DNA of 64,000 nt from Aaosphaeria pasadenensis (Eukaryota > Ascomycota > Dothideomycetes > Pleosporales). The stretch is taken from the NCBI GenBank assembly GCA_022813625.1, contig JAKLMB010000006.1:744001-808000 (forward strand), given 5' to 3'. Below the pieces are notes generated by a model that did not search any database, was not told the origin of the DNA, and worked only from the letters and a program-made list of their open reading frames with translations. The first letter of the stretch is position 1. Each line of letters starts with the position of its first letter. Positions 33,840 to 44,309 of the stretch are shown one piece after another. The position numbers were made by a program, and so were the translations under genes.

Positions 33840-35782
33840 ATGCAGTCCAGACGGAATGGTATGGTCAGTGCGTTGTTTGGGGTATCTCTTCTTCTCTGTA
33901 CAGTGGGGGCGGAGAGGCAGTCCTTTATGACCCATGACGGTTCGTACATCATCTATCATGAACATTGTGTGAAGTAGCTCATATGTTTCAAGCCCCAACC
34001 GTCAATACCGATCTTGCTTCAGTGCTGCGAACTCCACGCCAGGAGCAAGAAGTGATTTCGGAAGCGCTTCGCATCATTCAGCATATGGAGTCCGCCCCGG
34101 ACTGCAACCGTCTAGCTGCCTTGAGCTTGATCAATGACTGCAAATCCCTCGAGGATGGACCGAACGAAACGAAGAGAGCCTTCCCGAACATTATCGACGA
34201 AGTGAAATCCGAATACGCTGCTAGACTTGCGGTTTGTGAGCTAGTAGGCGCAAGAGCGAAGATATCTCGAGATTGTCTTATATTGGTTCCATCGTCGGCC
34301 GCCTGTGACGAAGGTGGCCTGTTCTCGTTCGGACGTCGCAAGCGAAGTCAAGCCTCGGCCGGTGAACTATGCTATCCGAAAGCAACTCAAGCAAAATTCG
34401 AGTCGTGCCTTAAGGCCCTAGCTGATAATGCGCAATCGTGGACATCGTATAGCAATTCGCGGCAGAATGCGGTCGTCATGTGCCGTGCGAGTCGAGACAG
34501 CATTGAGCGAGGTACGTGGCCCGAATTCTGCAAATCCTTTTGATGTCTAACAACTCGTAGAGAAGACGCTCGCAATATACAAGTCATTAGCAGAGGTTGT
34601 CGCGGATCTGACAGGAGCGTACGAGGAAACGAGTCGAAATCTACAACATGCGATGGAGACCTGGCTTGATGAGCAACACAAGTTCGCGGATAAGATACGC
34701 GTGTCTCAGGAGAATGTGAGGAACGAGATGCAGGCCAATCGAGATATGACTCGACAGTCCTTCGCAGATTTGTCTCACCAGGCTAGAGAACTACGCCAAG
34801 TGAGTACCTGAGGAGAATCGAGATGGTTCTAACTGACAGCAAATAGTATCTTGCAGGTTACGAAGTTAGTATCGAACATTTTCAGCAATTCATGAAAGAG
34901 GTGTTCCACAACATCTCAGAAAGTAGCTCCCAGCAGACTACCAATCAGCAACATGAGCTGCAGGTCTACCATCAAAATGCGATTGCTGGGCTTCAAGAAT
35001 CCATTGATACTTTTATGCATGGCCTGACGACACTATCAAGCTCCATTGGCATGGTTCGAGATGAAGCGGTAAGCAGATGAAGCATCGATACCTGCGTTTG
35101 ACATGAGTTGACATCAATAGGAATTGATTCACAAAACTCTCGTCACGGTCAATGAGGTAAGCAGATCACATTCAAAACCCACATTCAGCACCTCACTCAC
35201 CTGCGCCAGGGTCTTACGCTAGTGGACACGGAGCTGAAAGTCATCAAAGCTGATACGGAGAAAATCCATACTGCCATAGAAGACTCCAAAGAAACCTTCA
35301 AGATACTCTCTCTAATCGGAAGTTTCGTTGTCAACCCAAAATGGCTCATGATGGCAGCCATGGTTCTCGGCAGCTTCCTCTACGGTACATGGAGGCTCAG
35401 TAAACGAATCGCTGGATTAACACTTATGCTTGGAGGTACATGTGAAGCTTCCGTATTCCTAACTTCATACTGACAAGGCTCAGGGACATGTCATTTCCTA
35501 TATAGAGTTGACATCTTACATTCGGCGCAAGACGCGATCTTACAGGCGAAGGTCTTCATCATACACCAAGGCCTCACGATACTGCTTGCAGTTGGAGCAG
35601 TGGGTTTGCTTTCTATCTCGACCGTACTGTGGTCGTGGTCTCAAAATGCATATCTGTATATGCTGGAAGATGAGCAAGGAACGACAGCCATTCTGCCTCG
35701 CGTTGAAGATCCAGGACTTCCCAGTATCGCCGAACACCATCGCTTTAAGAAACTTCTCGACAAACTGCACTCAGCCTACTAA
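33840..35782 (+). CDS. KAR5: nuclear fusion protein KAR5/Tht1
   Basis: Seven exons (33840-33939, 33978-34511, 34561-34799, 34847-35068, 35121-35156, 35210-35435, 35484-35782) give 551 residues. A signal peptide opens the protein (SALFGVSLLLCTVGAERQ). A luminal Cys-containing domain follows (CNRLAALSLINDCKSLEDG; CLKALADNAQSWTSYSNSR). Long coiled coils run from about 210 to 430. Two hydrophobic segments close the protein (PKWLMMAAMVLGSFLYGTW; a second around ILLAVGAVGLLSISTVL). This is the layout of KAR5/Tht1/Brambleberry proteins, which promote nuclear envelope fusion during karyogamy. The short C-terminal tail is polar. Intron 1 uses an uncommon GTTCGT donor. It would be expressed mainly in the sexual cycle by analogy. 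Confidence 0.86.
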
Positions 35783-36257
35783 CGTCTCATTACGTTCATT
35801 CCCAACGCATATCTATTCGAATCATAGGATCTCGCCATGTCAAGCGTCATCGAACGCTATAGCAACCAACGGATCTTTCTTTATCATTTATCTCAAACAT
35901 TTCTAAGGAGCTCCATATATATTTTTCGGCCACATGCACTATATCTCACTAGAGTCGTCATTCATCATTTCATGGCGTCATCTATACACGGCGTCGAGGG
36001 ATACACAGGGGTCAATATGAATCACCTCGAGCACTGAAGTTTTATGCACTACAATATCTGAATTCGTACTTGCATCCAAACCTGGGAATTTACAAGCACA
36101 AGATGCTCAAAGGTCTCTTTGATTGTGTCTCGGTGGATTTATTCTCATTTATCTAGACACAGGCTCTTACTGGCCATTTTTCAATCATAAATCTATACAA
36201 GTCATTCCAGTATTGCATGTCAACAAGAGTACTGTAGCTATTTGTGAAGTTCTGGAC
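35783..36257. other. convergent 3' flank, no gene seen
   Basis: 475 bp between the KAR5-like gene and the nucleotidase gene, which converge. AT-rich, no coding frame with features. Confidence 0.55.
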
Positions 36258-37535
36258 TTATGCCTTCGCATTCAACACCTCTTTAACTACCTCAATGACC
36301 TTGGGGAATACATCCTTGGGTGCTGCCACAACACCTTTGTTCTCCTTGAGTGTTCGTCCGATACCGAAATTCAAGGGTTTGCCCCAGGCATCTGTGACCT
36401 CACCTCCAGCTTCCTGGACGAGAACGACACCCGCAGCGTGATCCCAGATCTTCTCCTCATATGACTTGCTGACTGGGAGCCTGAGGTACAGATCACCAGC
36501 TCCTCTGGCGATTGAGCAGTACTTTGCCTGCGAGTCCATACGTACACTGGGCTTGGTAATACCGAGCTTGGAAGCGATAGCGGCATTGTCGCCATGGCTT
36601 GAGTGGCCTGCCTCGACACTCTCGCAGAAGGTTGCTTGAGTGGTATCTTCCAAGGGCTTCATGGTGATGGTAGACCCTTGTTGAATAGCTCCCCTGGACA
36701 GCGGTCGGCTCATTGCGCCCTCGCCCTTGACAGCACTGAAGAGAACCCCCTTGCCCTCCTTGTCGTCGGCGTCAGCACCAATGGAGACATCCAGAGGCGC
36801 CTTATCGTCAACGGGAAGATTGGGGCATCCGATAACACCGACGGTAGGGACGCCATCGACCATGAGAGCCAAGCAGACAGCGTACTGTCCTCCACGCAGG
36901 AAACCCTTTGTGCCATCGATTGGGTCCAATGCCCAAATCCTGCCCTTATCACCTCCATTGCTGCGTCCCGAGTCGAGTGCCTCAAGCATCGCATCCACGC
37001 TCTTGATGGGCCCACCGATCTTGTCCTCAGCGGTCGAGTCGTCCAACTTGGCGGCCTGCACCAAGTCCCAGACCAATTGCCTCTCCTGCTCGTTCTTGCG
37101 CAAGTCATCTGCGTCCTCCTCGCCGACTACCTCATCTCCTGGGAAAGCATGCTTGATCGATGCAATGATGAGAGCCTGGGCGCCGAAATCTCCGATCGTG
37201 ACTGGCGAGCTATCGGACTTGGAAAGCGTGCCTTTGGAATGGGAGGAGTAGACGGATTTTGTGAGAAGAGTAGCGCGCTGGACGGCCAGCAGGGCGATCT
37301 CGAGTTCCTTTTCGTAGGCCATGTTTGAAAATGCTCGGGTGGAGTTCGTTCGCAGGGTCTGTATAGCGGGGATGGATGCGGAGGAGGTGGATGAGGGGTA
37401 GAAATGGAGCTTCAATTGAGCGAGACGGGTGACACTTCGGGAAAGGAAAGACGGGGAGAATAGACTGGCAGCCAGGATGAGGATGGAGAATACGAAGAAT
37501 TTATTGTAGTTTCGTTGTAGGAGAGAAGGTGCCAT
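36258..37535 (-). CDS. MET22: 3'(2'),5'-bisphosphate nucleotidase (HAL2/MET22 family)
   Basis: A single open frame of 425 codons from the ATG at 37535, or 354 from the ATG at 37322 (MAYEKELEIALLAVQRA). The enzyme removes the 3' phosphate from PAP and PAPS in sulfate assimilation and is a lithium/sodium target. Lithium-sensitive phosphatase motifs are SPVTIGDFGAQAL, VGEEDADDL, WALDPIDGTKGF and WDHAAGVVLVQEAGG. The canonical yeast protein starts at the equivalent of the second ATG. The extra 71 residues contain a hydrophobic stretch (FFVFSILILAASLFSPSFL) and Arg/Ser-rich sequence that could direct it to mitochondria or a membrane. A CTTATAAG element only 10 bp upstream of the first ATG argues that many transcripts begin after it. 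Confidence 0.92.
   Translation of the reverse strand: MAPSLLQRNYNKFFVFSILILAASLFSPSFLSRSVTRLAQLKLHFYPSSTSSASIPAIQTLRTNSTRAFSNMAYEKELEIALLAVQRATLLTKSVYSSHSKGTLSKSDSSPVTIGDFGAQALIIASIKHAFPGDEVVGEEDADDLRKNEQERQLVWDLVQAAKLDDSTAEDKIGGPIKSVDAMLEALDSGRSNGGDKGRIWALDPIDGTKGFLRGGQYAVCLALMVDGVPTVGVIGCPNLPVDDKAPLDVSIGADADDKEGKGVLFSAVKGEGAMSRPLSRGAIQQGSTITMKPLEDTTQATFCESVEAGHSSHGDNAAIASKLGITKPSVRMDSQAKYCSIARGAGDLYLRLPVSKSYEEKIWDHAAGVVLVQEAGGEVTDAWGKPLNFGIGRTLKENKGVVAAPKDVFPKVIEVVKEVLNAKA
37322..37324 (-). other. alternative, canonical start codon of the nucleotidase
   Basis: The start codon occupies 37324-37322 read as ATG from 37322 down; A of ATG is at 37322 on the minus strand. It is preceded by AAAC and followed by GCC, a favourable context, and matches the start of cytosolic HAL2 proteins. 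Confidence 0.5.
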
Positions 37536-38105
37536 GCATCGGGGCTTATAAGGGTTTTCCTTTTTGCAGCTATGAAGTAGGTATGTCTCGGAGACGATTG
37601 AACTACCTTACATGGAGCTACCAGCCTACCACACGGTAGTTGCTGCTACTACGAGTAATTAACTACTAACAGAACGATTCCCTCCACCCATCTACGTAAT
37701 AATTCCTCCTGCTGGGGTACCCTGGACGGTCTTGGCGAGGGATCTGCGATTCTCTACCCGCGCGTCGGCCCCAGCAACCAACTACAATTAATTTGTCTGA
37801 CTGCGTCTGCTCTCAGTGACATTCACGAGCATCCAGAACGGCCGTTGAGGAAAACATTGCTTCTGAACTGACCACCTCAAAAATTTTCTTCATCCGCTTC
37901 CTGAGTCTAGCTTTGTCAAGCCCACCTGCCATCCCTTGGCCTTCGTCAATATACTGCTGTTGCTAAGGAGCTTTTGACCCTTGTCGTTGTTCGTAAAGGG
38001 CTGTAAACAAAGTACCCTCACAAAGACAGCGCCAACAATCTTCATCCACGCATAACCTCTAACCACAACAACTCCTTGTCCCATATCACCTTACCCACCG
38101 CCAGC
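37536..38105. promoter_or_regulatory. divergent promoter: nucleotidase / C3HC-Rsm1 gene
   Basis: 570 bp between divergent genes. CTTATAAG at 37545-37552 is a TATA candidate for the nucleotidase. The right 150 bp are C/A-rich, as in other leaders here. Confidence 0.5.
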
Positions 38106-39653
38106 ATGGCCAACGATCAACAGCCCGCGCTCGCAACGACGAAGCGCAAGTTCCACAAGCTCCTCGACAACCTCGCAGCAAGCACGTCAAACACCTCACT
38201 CGCCAGCACCCTCCACGAATCTAATGCCTCCGTCTCATCCCTCGCCACCATCCCCAGCCCCGAGCCACCCTCCAAACGATCACGAACCTCAGATGTCGGT
38301 GCCGAGCAACCACGCAGCGTGTCAGGCGGCGAGCGCGTCCGCGCGCTGCAGGAGAAGCTGTTCACGCCGCGAAAAGGGCTCGACAGGATGGGCGGCACGG
38401 TGCGGAAAGTAGGCGGCAGGTCGGGCGTGCAAGGGAGCGAGAAACCTCTCCCACCTACCCCGACGACCCCGAGGAAGGCTCCTAATTTCCAGCCGTACAG
38501 CCAGGAGCAGTTCCTTGGGCGCTTGAAGACCTTCGCGGACGTGAAGAAGTGGACGAGCAAGCCTGATGCTATCGGCGAGGTGGAGTGGGCGAAGAGAGGC
38601 TGGGTGTGCGCTGGGTGGAACACGGTGGCTTGTAAAGGTGGTTGCGAGGCGAGGGTGCCGGTTAGGCTTCGGCCGAAGAGGAAAGATGCGAATGATAAGG
38701 AGATCGATATGAGTGAAGATATGTCGGTGGAAATTGATGATGGTCTTGTGGAGAAGTACCGAGAGAGGATTGTGGATGGACATCATGAGGAGTGTCTGTG
38801 GAGGAAAGCTGGCTGCAAAGGTACATTTGACACGAATCTTGCCTTTTCTAAAAGGGGATTTGCTTTATTGACTTCATGCCCAGATGAAATATACCACATC
38901 CCTATACCGAATAGGAGTAAGAGCACGGCAGAGCTACTCGAAAGATATCGATCCTTCAGAGCTATTGCCTCAGAGCTCCCTCTTTTGGAGAACATCACAT
39001 ATCCAGACCCACAAGTAAAGCAAATTGTAGAGCGCATTCCGCCTACATTCTTCGCTTCGTCGGGAGTCGAGACTATAAACGAAGTACCCAGCTCCGAAGC
39101 CGATTTCACAGCCTTCGCCTTCGCGCTGTTTGGATGGGCGGGAATATCAGAATCGAAGATTGCCCTTGCAACATGCGGGCATTGCTTCCAGCGGATTGGT
39201 CTATGGCTTTCACAAGACAAACGTCTCAAGGAAATGAGTGAAAAGCTCGATGTTCCCATTGAATCACTACGCCTGAATCTTGTTGAATCTCATCGAGAAC
39301 ACTGCCCCTGGAAGAATCCTATCACACAGGGGAACCCCACGGATGGCCCAATAGCGAACATGGCTGCCTGGCAGACACTTGAGTTTCTACTACTGGGAAC
39401 TAGGAAGCGACGGGAAGAGGCGCATAAAAGCGTTGCAAGCATTGATGTGGGCAGTTTCAGGGAAAGCATCGATGACGAGCGACCGAGTACAGAGGATAGG
39501 AGCAAGGAAGGAGACAGCTTGAACGAGAAGTGGCAGAAATTCAAAGCGAAACTGAGGAGGACTGCGAGCAGGAAGAGCATGAAAAGCTCCAAAAGTATCA
39601 AAAGTGTTAAGAGCGCGAAAAGCGCGAAGAGTGTTGGTGAAAGGGACGATTAA
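38106..39653 (+). CDS. RSM1: C3HC zinc-finger / Rsm1 (NIPA-like) nuclear protein
   Basis: Preferred exons are 38106-38820 and 38884-39653, giving 494 residues. The intervening 63 nt begin GTACAT and end CCCAG, are a multiple of three and contain no stop, so an unspliced 515-residue form is also translatable. Splicing restores GCKDEIYHIPI, which matches the C3HC zinc finger (WAKRGWVCAGW; CKGGC; HHEECLW). The second, Rsm1-type finger follows: CGHCFQRIGLWL, then HREHCPWKN. The tail is Ser/Lys-rich with repeated KSxKS units. The S. pombe relative Rsm1 acts in mRNA export; the animal relative NIPA is an F-box-like cell-cycle protein. Nuclear location is likely from the basic tail. The ATG at 38106 is the first in frame. 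Confidence 0.87.
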   Translation: MANDQQPALATTKRKFHKLLDNLAASTSNTSLASTLHESNASVSSLATIPSPEPPSKRSRTSDVGAEQPRSVSGGERVRALQEKLFTPRKGLDRMGGTVRKVGGRSGVQGSEKPLPPTPTTPRKAPNFQPYSQEQFLGRLKTFADVKKWTSKPDAIGEVEWAKRGWVCAGWNTVACKGGCEARVPVRLRPKRKDANDKEIDMSEDMSVEIDDGLVEKYRERIVDGHHEECLWRKAGCKGTFDTNLAFSKRGFALLTSCPDEIYHIPIPNRSKSTAELLERYRSFRAIASELPLLENITYPDPQVKQIVERIPPTFFASSGVETINEVPSSEADFTAFAFALFGWAGISESKIALATCGHCFQRIGLWLSQDKRLKEMSEKLDVPIESLRLNLVESHREHCPWKNPITQGNPTDGPIANMAAWQTLEFLLLGTRKRREEAHKSVASIDVGSFRESIDDERPSTEDRSKEGDSLNEKWQKFKAKLRRTASRKSMKSSKSIKSVKSAKSAKSVGERDD

Positions 39654-40365
39654 GATTACTCTAGGGGAGTTGCATGTCACGTGGATGCTGGAGCTTGCAG
39701 GTGAATGATTTGCTCCCACTTCTTGATGGGCAATTTGCGACCAACATTATTACAACATTTTCATATACCCAAAAATTCAGCATTTGACTTCACAAAAAAA
39801 CAACCGTGGATGGGATTGGTACTAATCTCATGTAGCGCAAGATCGCCAGACGTCGTCCATTACAGCATGTGTGTTACCCCGCCAGTCCTCCGCCATACGA
39901 GGACTCGAACCACGCCAGGCCCGCCCTACAATTGGTGTACCTGGAAGGAAGAAGCGGAGCTGAGCAGCAACTCATCGACAGCTGAAAGAAAAGACCCATC
40001 AGATCAGAGTCTGTTGGGCTTCGGGCTAACACCCAAAGCAGTCGAGTATGATGCAGACTACTCGGAGCTACAGGCATGGCCTTCGCCTTCGCATGTCTTT
40101 TGTGGTATAACTTGTCGCTGTTGCACCCCACCGTCGTCGCGTCGGACGTTGCCGTATCTTCCGTCCTTACCAGCCCTTACACTTTTGGCAGAAAGAGCTT
40201 GAGATTCAGGGTGAACGTGCTAATTTAAGTGTTCTGGCTGTATTCTTGATCAATTGCTACTACTTCATATCTTCAATTGACGACAACTACGTCCCCGCTT
40301 TGCCCCTCACCAATTGTTACAATACAATCAATCAATTCATTCGCAATCGCGACGCAACTGCAACA
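39654..40365. other. intergenic, no gene seen
   Basis: 712 bp. A frame of 165 codons (39705-40202) lacks features. A tRNA-like T-arm motif on the minus strand at about 39895-39911 has no matching acceptor stem and was rejected. Confidence 0.5.
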
Positions 40366-41778
40366 ATGCCTTCCAAGGGCATCAAATGCTATGCCTACAT
40401 CGCCGTCCAAGGCGTTGAAATCGAGTTCGAAGTACCCAAGAACTCCATCACCAAGCGCGATCCGGACAAATTCACAATCGACCACCTGGAAGTCGAATCC
40501 TCGAATCTCCCCCGCTTCAAGTTCACAGGGAACTTCAGCTTCAAAGTGCGCCGCGATGGCCGGGAGCTGACCAACCAATGGATCGAGGTGAACTCCATGA
40601 CAGGTGGACTCGACGGAGGCACCATGAAGAACATGGATCAGACGCCAGCCATCTTCGTCGACGGCTTGATCATCGTGTATGCCTTCTACGACGCGGGGCC
40701 AGGCCATGCCGGGCTCCCTAAGCAGCATCAATGTTTTGTGACCGTCACCCACAACTACGAAAACTGGATGCGAGATATTGCGCCCCCAGACACGGAGAAG
40801 GCGGATCGAAAGTTCAACAAGATGGTGCTCCCGTCCGCCCACGACATCGGCATGAACTCAATGCAGACCGCAACCGCGATGCTCCAGAAAGCCGGCACGG
40901 GAGTCGTCAAAGAAGTCCTCGGACAATCCATCGGCAACATCCTCATCCTGTTCAATAAGCTCGCCGACTCGACCATCAACCGCATCGCCCCGGACATCGT
41001 GCGAGCCCTCGCCGTGACGCAGAAGGACTCCGTCGACACGATCCTCAAGATCGGCGCCAGGTACTTCGAGTTCCGGCCCGCGAAGTGCCACCGCCAGATG
41101 CAGAAGGTCAGTCCGCTGGAGGACACCATCTACTTCCAGCACGGCGCGATCCCAGGTCTCATGTACAAGCAATTCCTGCACGAAGTGGTGCAGTTCCTCG
41201 ACGGCCACAAGGACGAGATCGTGGTGGTGCAGAACAGATGGGACGGCGTGCCCGGCGACTGTCCGCGCGCCACGGACGACGAGCTGCGCGACATCCAGAA
41301 CGACGTGTTGAACGGGAAGGACATCCAGATCGGCAACCTGGACGACATGATGAACAAGAGCATCAAGGATCTCCGCAACGAGCGGAAACGCCTCATCATC
41401 CTCAAGGACGTCAATCAAGTTTCAAACTACGACGACGCGGCCTCGGCGACGCTCGACGGCCTCCCCATCGTCGCGAAGCTCGAGGACATGGGCAGGAATC
41501 CGCCGAGGGGTCACCCGATCACGTTGTTGCAGTGCCAGGCGACGTCGACGAATATCAGGGACGTCATCATTGCGAGTGTGGTCGACTCCGACGTCTCGAC
41601 TTCGCCGCTGCTGGCTACGAAGGCGATCTGCGATGCGAGGATCCTGCCCGTGCTGAAGGGGGAGTGCGGGAAGCAGTTGACGAGGGAGGAGAGCGTCGTG
41701 GTTATCTTGAATGACTTCTTCGACGGGGCGACGGCGGACACGGCGATTTCGTTGTGTAGGGATAGGTTGGGTGTCTAG
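40366..41778 (+). CDS. PLC-like phosphodiesterase (PI-PLC X-type TIM barrel)
   Basis: Single exon, 470 residues from the ATG at 40366 in context CAACAATGCC. The first 130 residues form a beta-rich N-terminal domain of unknown function. The PLC-like barrel begins near 150. LPSAHDIGMNSM carries the first catalytic-type histidine (about 159), ARYFEFRP the conserved metal/substrate motif (about 231-238) and YFQHGAIPG the second histidine (about 259). KDEIVVVQNRWDG, KRLIILKDVN and LNDFF provide later strands. No signal peptide is evident, so it is probably cytosolic. Bacterial and fungal relatives cleave phosphatidylinositol or glycosyl-PI, but a substrate cannot be assigned here. Confidence 0.83.
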   Translation: MPSKGIKCYAYIAVQGVEIEFEVPKNSITKRDPDKFTIDHLEVESSNLPRFKFTGNFSFKVRRDGRELTNQWIEVNSMTGGLDGGTMKNMDQTPAIFVDGLIIVYAFYDAGPGHAGLPKQHQCFVTVTHNYENWMRDIAPPDTEKADRKFNKMVLPSAHDIGMNSMQTATAMLQKAGTGVVKEVLGQSIGNILILFNKLADSTINRIAPDIVRALAVTQKDSVDTILKIGARYFEFRPAKCHRQMQKVSPLEDTIYFQHGAIPGLMYKQFLHEVVQFLDGHKDEIVVVQNRWDGVPGDCPRATDDELRDIQNDVLNGKDIQIGNLDDMMNKSIKDLRNERKRLIILKDVNQVSNYDDAASATLDGLPIVAKLEDMGRNPPRGHPITLLQCQATSTNIRDVIIASVVDSDVSTSPLLATKAICDARILPVLKGECGKQLTREESVVVILNDFFDGATADTAISLCRDRLGV

Positions 41779-42011
41779 ATGAGACGAAGTGTTGGAATCC
41801 AGCTACTTGTAGTTGCGTTTTGGCTGATATCAGCAATCTTTCAAGTTGTATAGCTTCGGCAGTCTTTGAGATACTTGAAAATAGTAATAGGAATGTGAAT
41901 ACTAGTTAAACAATCACAGAGTCAGTGAACTTGTGGTAGACTGGAGCTGTCTATACATTCATTATATCAATTATGCATTAACATATCATCGAACTGCTAT
42001 CCCATCCCCAC

Positions 42012-43225
42012 TCACCCCCCAACCCTCAACGGCAGCAGCCCCCTCTCCCTCCTCTTCCTATTCGTACTCGCCAACACCCTCCCATCAAAACACCACCACC
42101 AATTCCTAAAAAACATCTCGCCCAGCTCCCACGCCTCCTCCTCCATCTCATTCGGGCCGTCCCACCCCAACAACGTCGCATGCACCCTACACCCCTCATT
42201 CATGTCGTCCGCGTCCTGGATAAGCTGAAACACCGCCTTACTCTGCCCATTACCGCCGTCGTCCTCCTGCGCGACTTGCGGGCGGAGCGCGGAGGGCAGC
42301 GCCAGGATGCAGATGAGTTTTTCGCGGACGGAGGGCCAGGGGAGGATGTCGAGGACTGGGTGGTGTGGGATCGTCATTTGGCTGGTTGTTGGGTGGAGGT
42401 TTGAAGGTGTGGAAGGGTCAGGAATGGTGGTGAGGGTGTGCATGTAGGTTGGGTCCCATATGTGGTTTGAGACGCCGAGGACGGTGGCGATGGTGCTGGA
42501 GGCGCGGATGGCGGAGAGGATGGGGACGTTGAGGTGGAATGCGTCCGGGGTGAGGGGGAAGTTTAGGGGAGGTGTTGGGGAGGTGGAGGGGGAGGTGGAG
42601 GATGTGGATGAGGGGAGGAGGTCCGGGAGGTATGTTGGGGGGTTTTGGGTGGTGGTGAGGGTTGTCATGTCTGTGGGGAGTTAGTTGATTGACTTGATAT
42701 GATGGAGTGACTTGGTGTAGTATGGTTTTACCATGATATAAGGGCAGTGAAGGGGTTGTTTGAGCTTACCAAAACTTTGTGTGAAGGCAATGTCTCCTGG
42801 ATCAAGTGGCCCTAATGAGACATCGATATCGACACTGCGTACTATCTCTTCTACATCGAATGCATCCTGTCCGGCGCTTGGTAATAAGGTACATTGATCC
42901 GGTAGATCATCTGCATGTGATATCTCATTACTTCGAATTGTGTCACTGTTTGCCGAGTTGAGTTTGGCTTCCAATTCAGCGATTCTTTCACGTCTTCTTT
43001 GACCTAATCATAGTTAGAACTAGTACACATACAATTCGTATTGGGTATGTTGATCATAGAATATTTCATGACAGCTCCAAGATGCTTTGTCTATATTTAG
43101 TAGATCATCTTTCTGGACTTACGATATCTCCGCTGTGCTAGGACGTTCAACACCCGCTTCCGATCCGGATCTCCCGCGCCAGGCACCTTTTGAGGCGTTG
43201 CCTTCTTCTGACGTTCTGCAGGCAT
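42012..43225 (-). CDS. bZIP transcription factor with DUF3425 domain
   Basis: Exons 43225-43123, 43003-42770 and 42670-42012 on the minus strand give 331 residues. The basic region is created across intron 1: DPDRKRVLNVLAQRRYR joins QRRRERIAELEAKL, giving the N-x-x-A-Q-R-x-Y-R signature of fungal AP1-like bZIPs and a short zipper. The C-terminal 200 residues match the DUF3425 regulatory domain: LPWPSVREKLICILALPS, the acidic WELGEMFFRNWWW and a basic end. Such regulators commonly control stress or secondary metabolism genes, but targets are unknown. All introns have GTAAG-type donors. Confidence 0.88.
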
Positions 43226-43820
43226 GTCGTTAAGGCTCAGTTGTAGATGAACTGCGTAGTGGGGCTTGTACGTGAAGTGGCTACAGCGTTATTATATCGA
43301 CGAGATGTAAGCGGTAGCATAACGTTATGCTCGGCTGGGATGATCATGTCTAGTCCGAATCAGGCAAGCCTCACGAAATACGGTCAGTGGTCCCTAGCAT
43401 CAATGGCTTGCAGAGTCTCGCCGGTTCCTAGCATCCGACGGATATGATTGGACTTTGAGACAAGCGGCGGGGCAATAAAGAACAGTATGCTCGCCTGGGC
43501 TGTCCATGGTCGCAATAATTCGGGGTTATGCTATCTTGATGTGTTATATGTTGTTGCCTGTTTGCTCGGGGTCGGGGGGATTTGCTCAGCAACACGTTAC
43601 GGTAGACTTGTAACTATGGGATTCTGAGTCTTTGATCGCATTATGTTCCATCTCTACGCTGGAGAACAGGATACATAAAGAGGCAGCGTGATGGCGTTCA
43701 GCAAATGTGCAACTTCAGCTGCCCAGACAATCTATCCAAGACCTCCTTGAACAAGCTATTCATACCACCAAAAAAATACATTAACATTGCTTCAAGATCG
43801 CCTACTTATCACGATCAACA
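43226..43820. promoter_or_regulatory. divergent promoter: bZIP gene / DUF4267-like gene
   Basis: 595 bp between divergent starts. No coding frame with features and no obvious repeat. Confidence 0.5.
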
Positions 43821-44309
43821 ATGGCTTCATCAACAAACGCTCGCGGTTCAACTGAGCCTTTGCTCCCTCCCAAGCTCCAAAACAGTCCTACACCAGACTC
43901 TTTGACACCTCTGTCATCCGGTACACTGAAAACGCTCTCAGTAATGCGCATAGTGCTCGGAGCTTCCACTCTCGTTGCTCCACGCTGGACCTGCGCTCTA
44001 TTCTTCTATCCGCTCCCGGCCACTGCTGGCGTCCTAGCGCGTCTATTCGGCATTCGCGAGGTAGTTCTAGGAGAACTTCTCTACACTGCAGAAGATAAGG
44101 CCGCTGCAGATGGTGGAAAGAGAGAGATCAAAAGGGCATTGTGGGCTAACATGGCTTCTGATGCAGTCGACTTGGGCAGTGTCACATTTGCTTTGGCAAC
44201 GGGAACGTTGGGACGAATCCCAAGTGCAGCTTTTGCGGGCGGAGCGATCTTCGCTCTCGTTCTTGGGGGTATCAGTATGAAAGGGTTGAAGGGGAAGGAT
44301 GAGTCTTGA
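43821..44309 (+). CDS. small membrane protein, DUF4267-like
   Basis: Single exon, 162 residues. The N-terminal 40 residues are polar. Hydrophobic segments at about 43-65, 68-90 and 112-155 suggest four membrane helices. The pattern MRIVLGASTLVAPRWTCALF, then RLFGIREVVLGELLY, then ANMASDAVDLGSV resembles the DUF4267 family of small fungal membrane proteins, in which an R-x-F-G-x-R-E/D motif is conserved. Function unknown. The start codon has a good context (ACAATGGC). Confidence 0.72.
   Translation: MASSTNARGSTEPLLPPKLQNSPTPDSLTPLSSGTLKTLSVMRIVLGASTLVAPRWTCALFFYPLPATAGVLARLFGIREVVLGELLYTAEDKAAADGGKREIKRALWANMASDAVDLGSVTFALATGTLGRIPSAAFAGGAIFALVLGGISMKGLKGKDES

Noticed and set aside
36603..37328. 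241-codon plus-strand frame
   Set aside because: It is fully antisense to the conserved nucleotidase gene and lacks family features.
38076..38105. Upstream in-frame TTG as start of the C3HC/Rsm1 gene
   Set aside because: A non-ATG start is unnecessary; the ATG at 38106 follows 30 nt later in a good context.
39889..39970. tRNA-like B-box (GGTTCGAGTCC) on the minus strand
   Set aside because: The T stem has a T-T mismatch, and no 5' acceptor sequence complementary to the 3' side (TATGGCG) occurs at the expected distance. No cloverleaf could be drawn.
39705..40202. 165-codon plus-strand frame between the C3HC gene and the PLC-like gene
   Set aside because: It contains no domain-like pattern, and splice signals leading from or to it were not found.
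41085..41714. 209-codon plus-strand frame rich in Arg, Gly and Ala
   Set aside because: It is an alternative frame of the high-GC PLC-like coding region; codon bias explains its openness.
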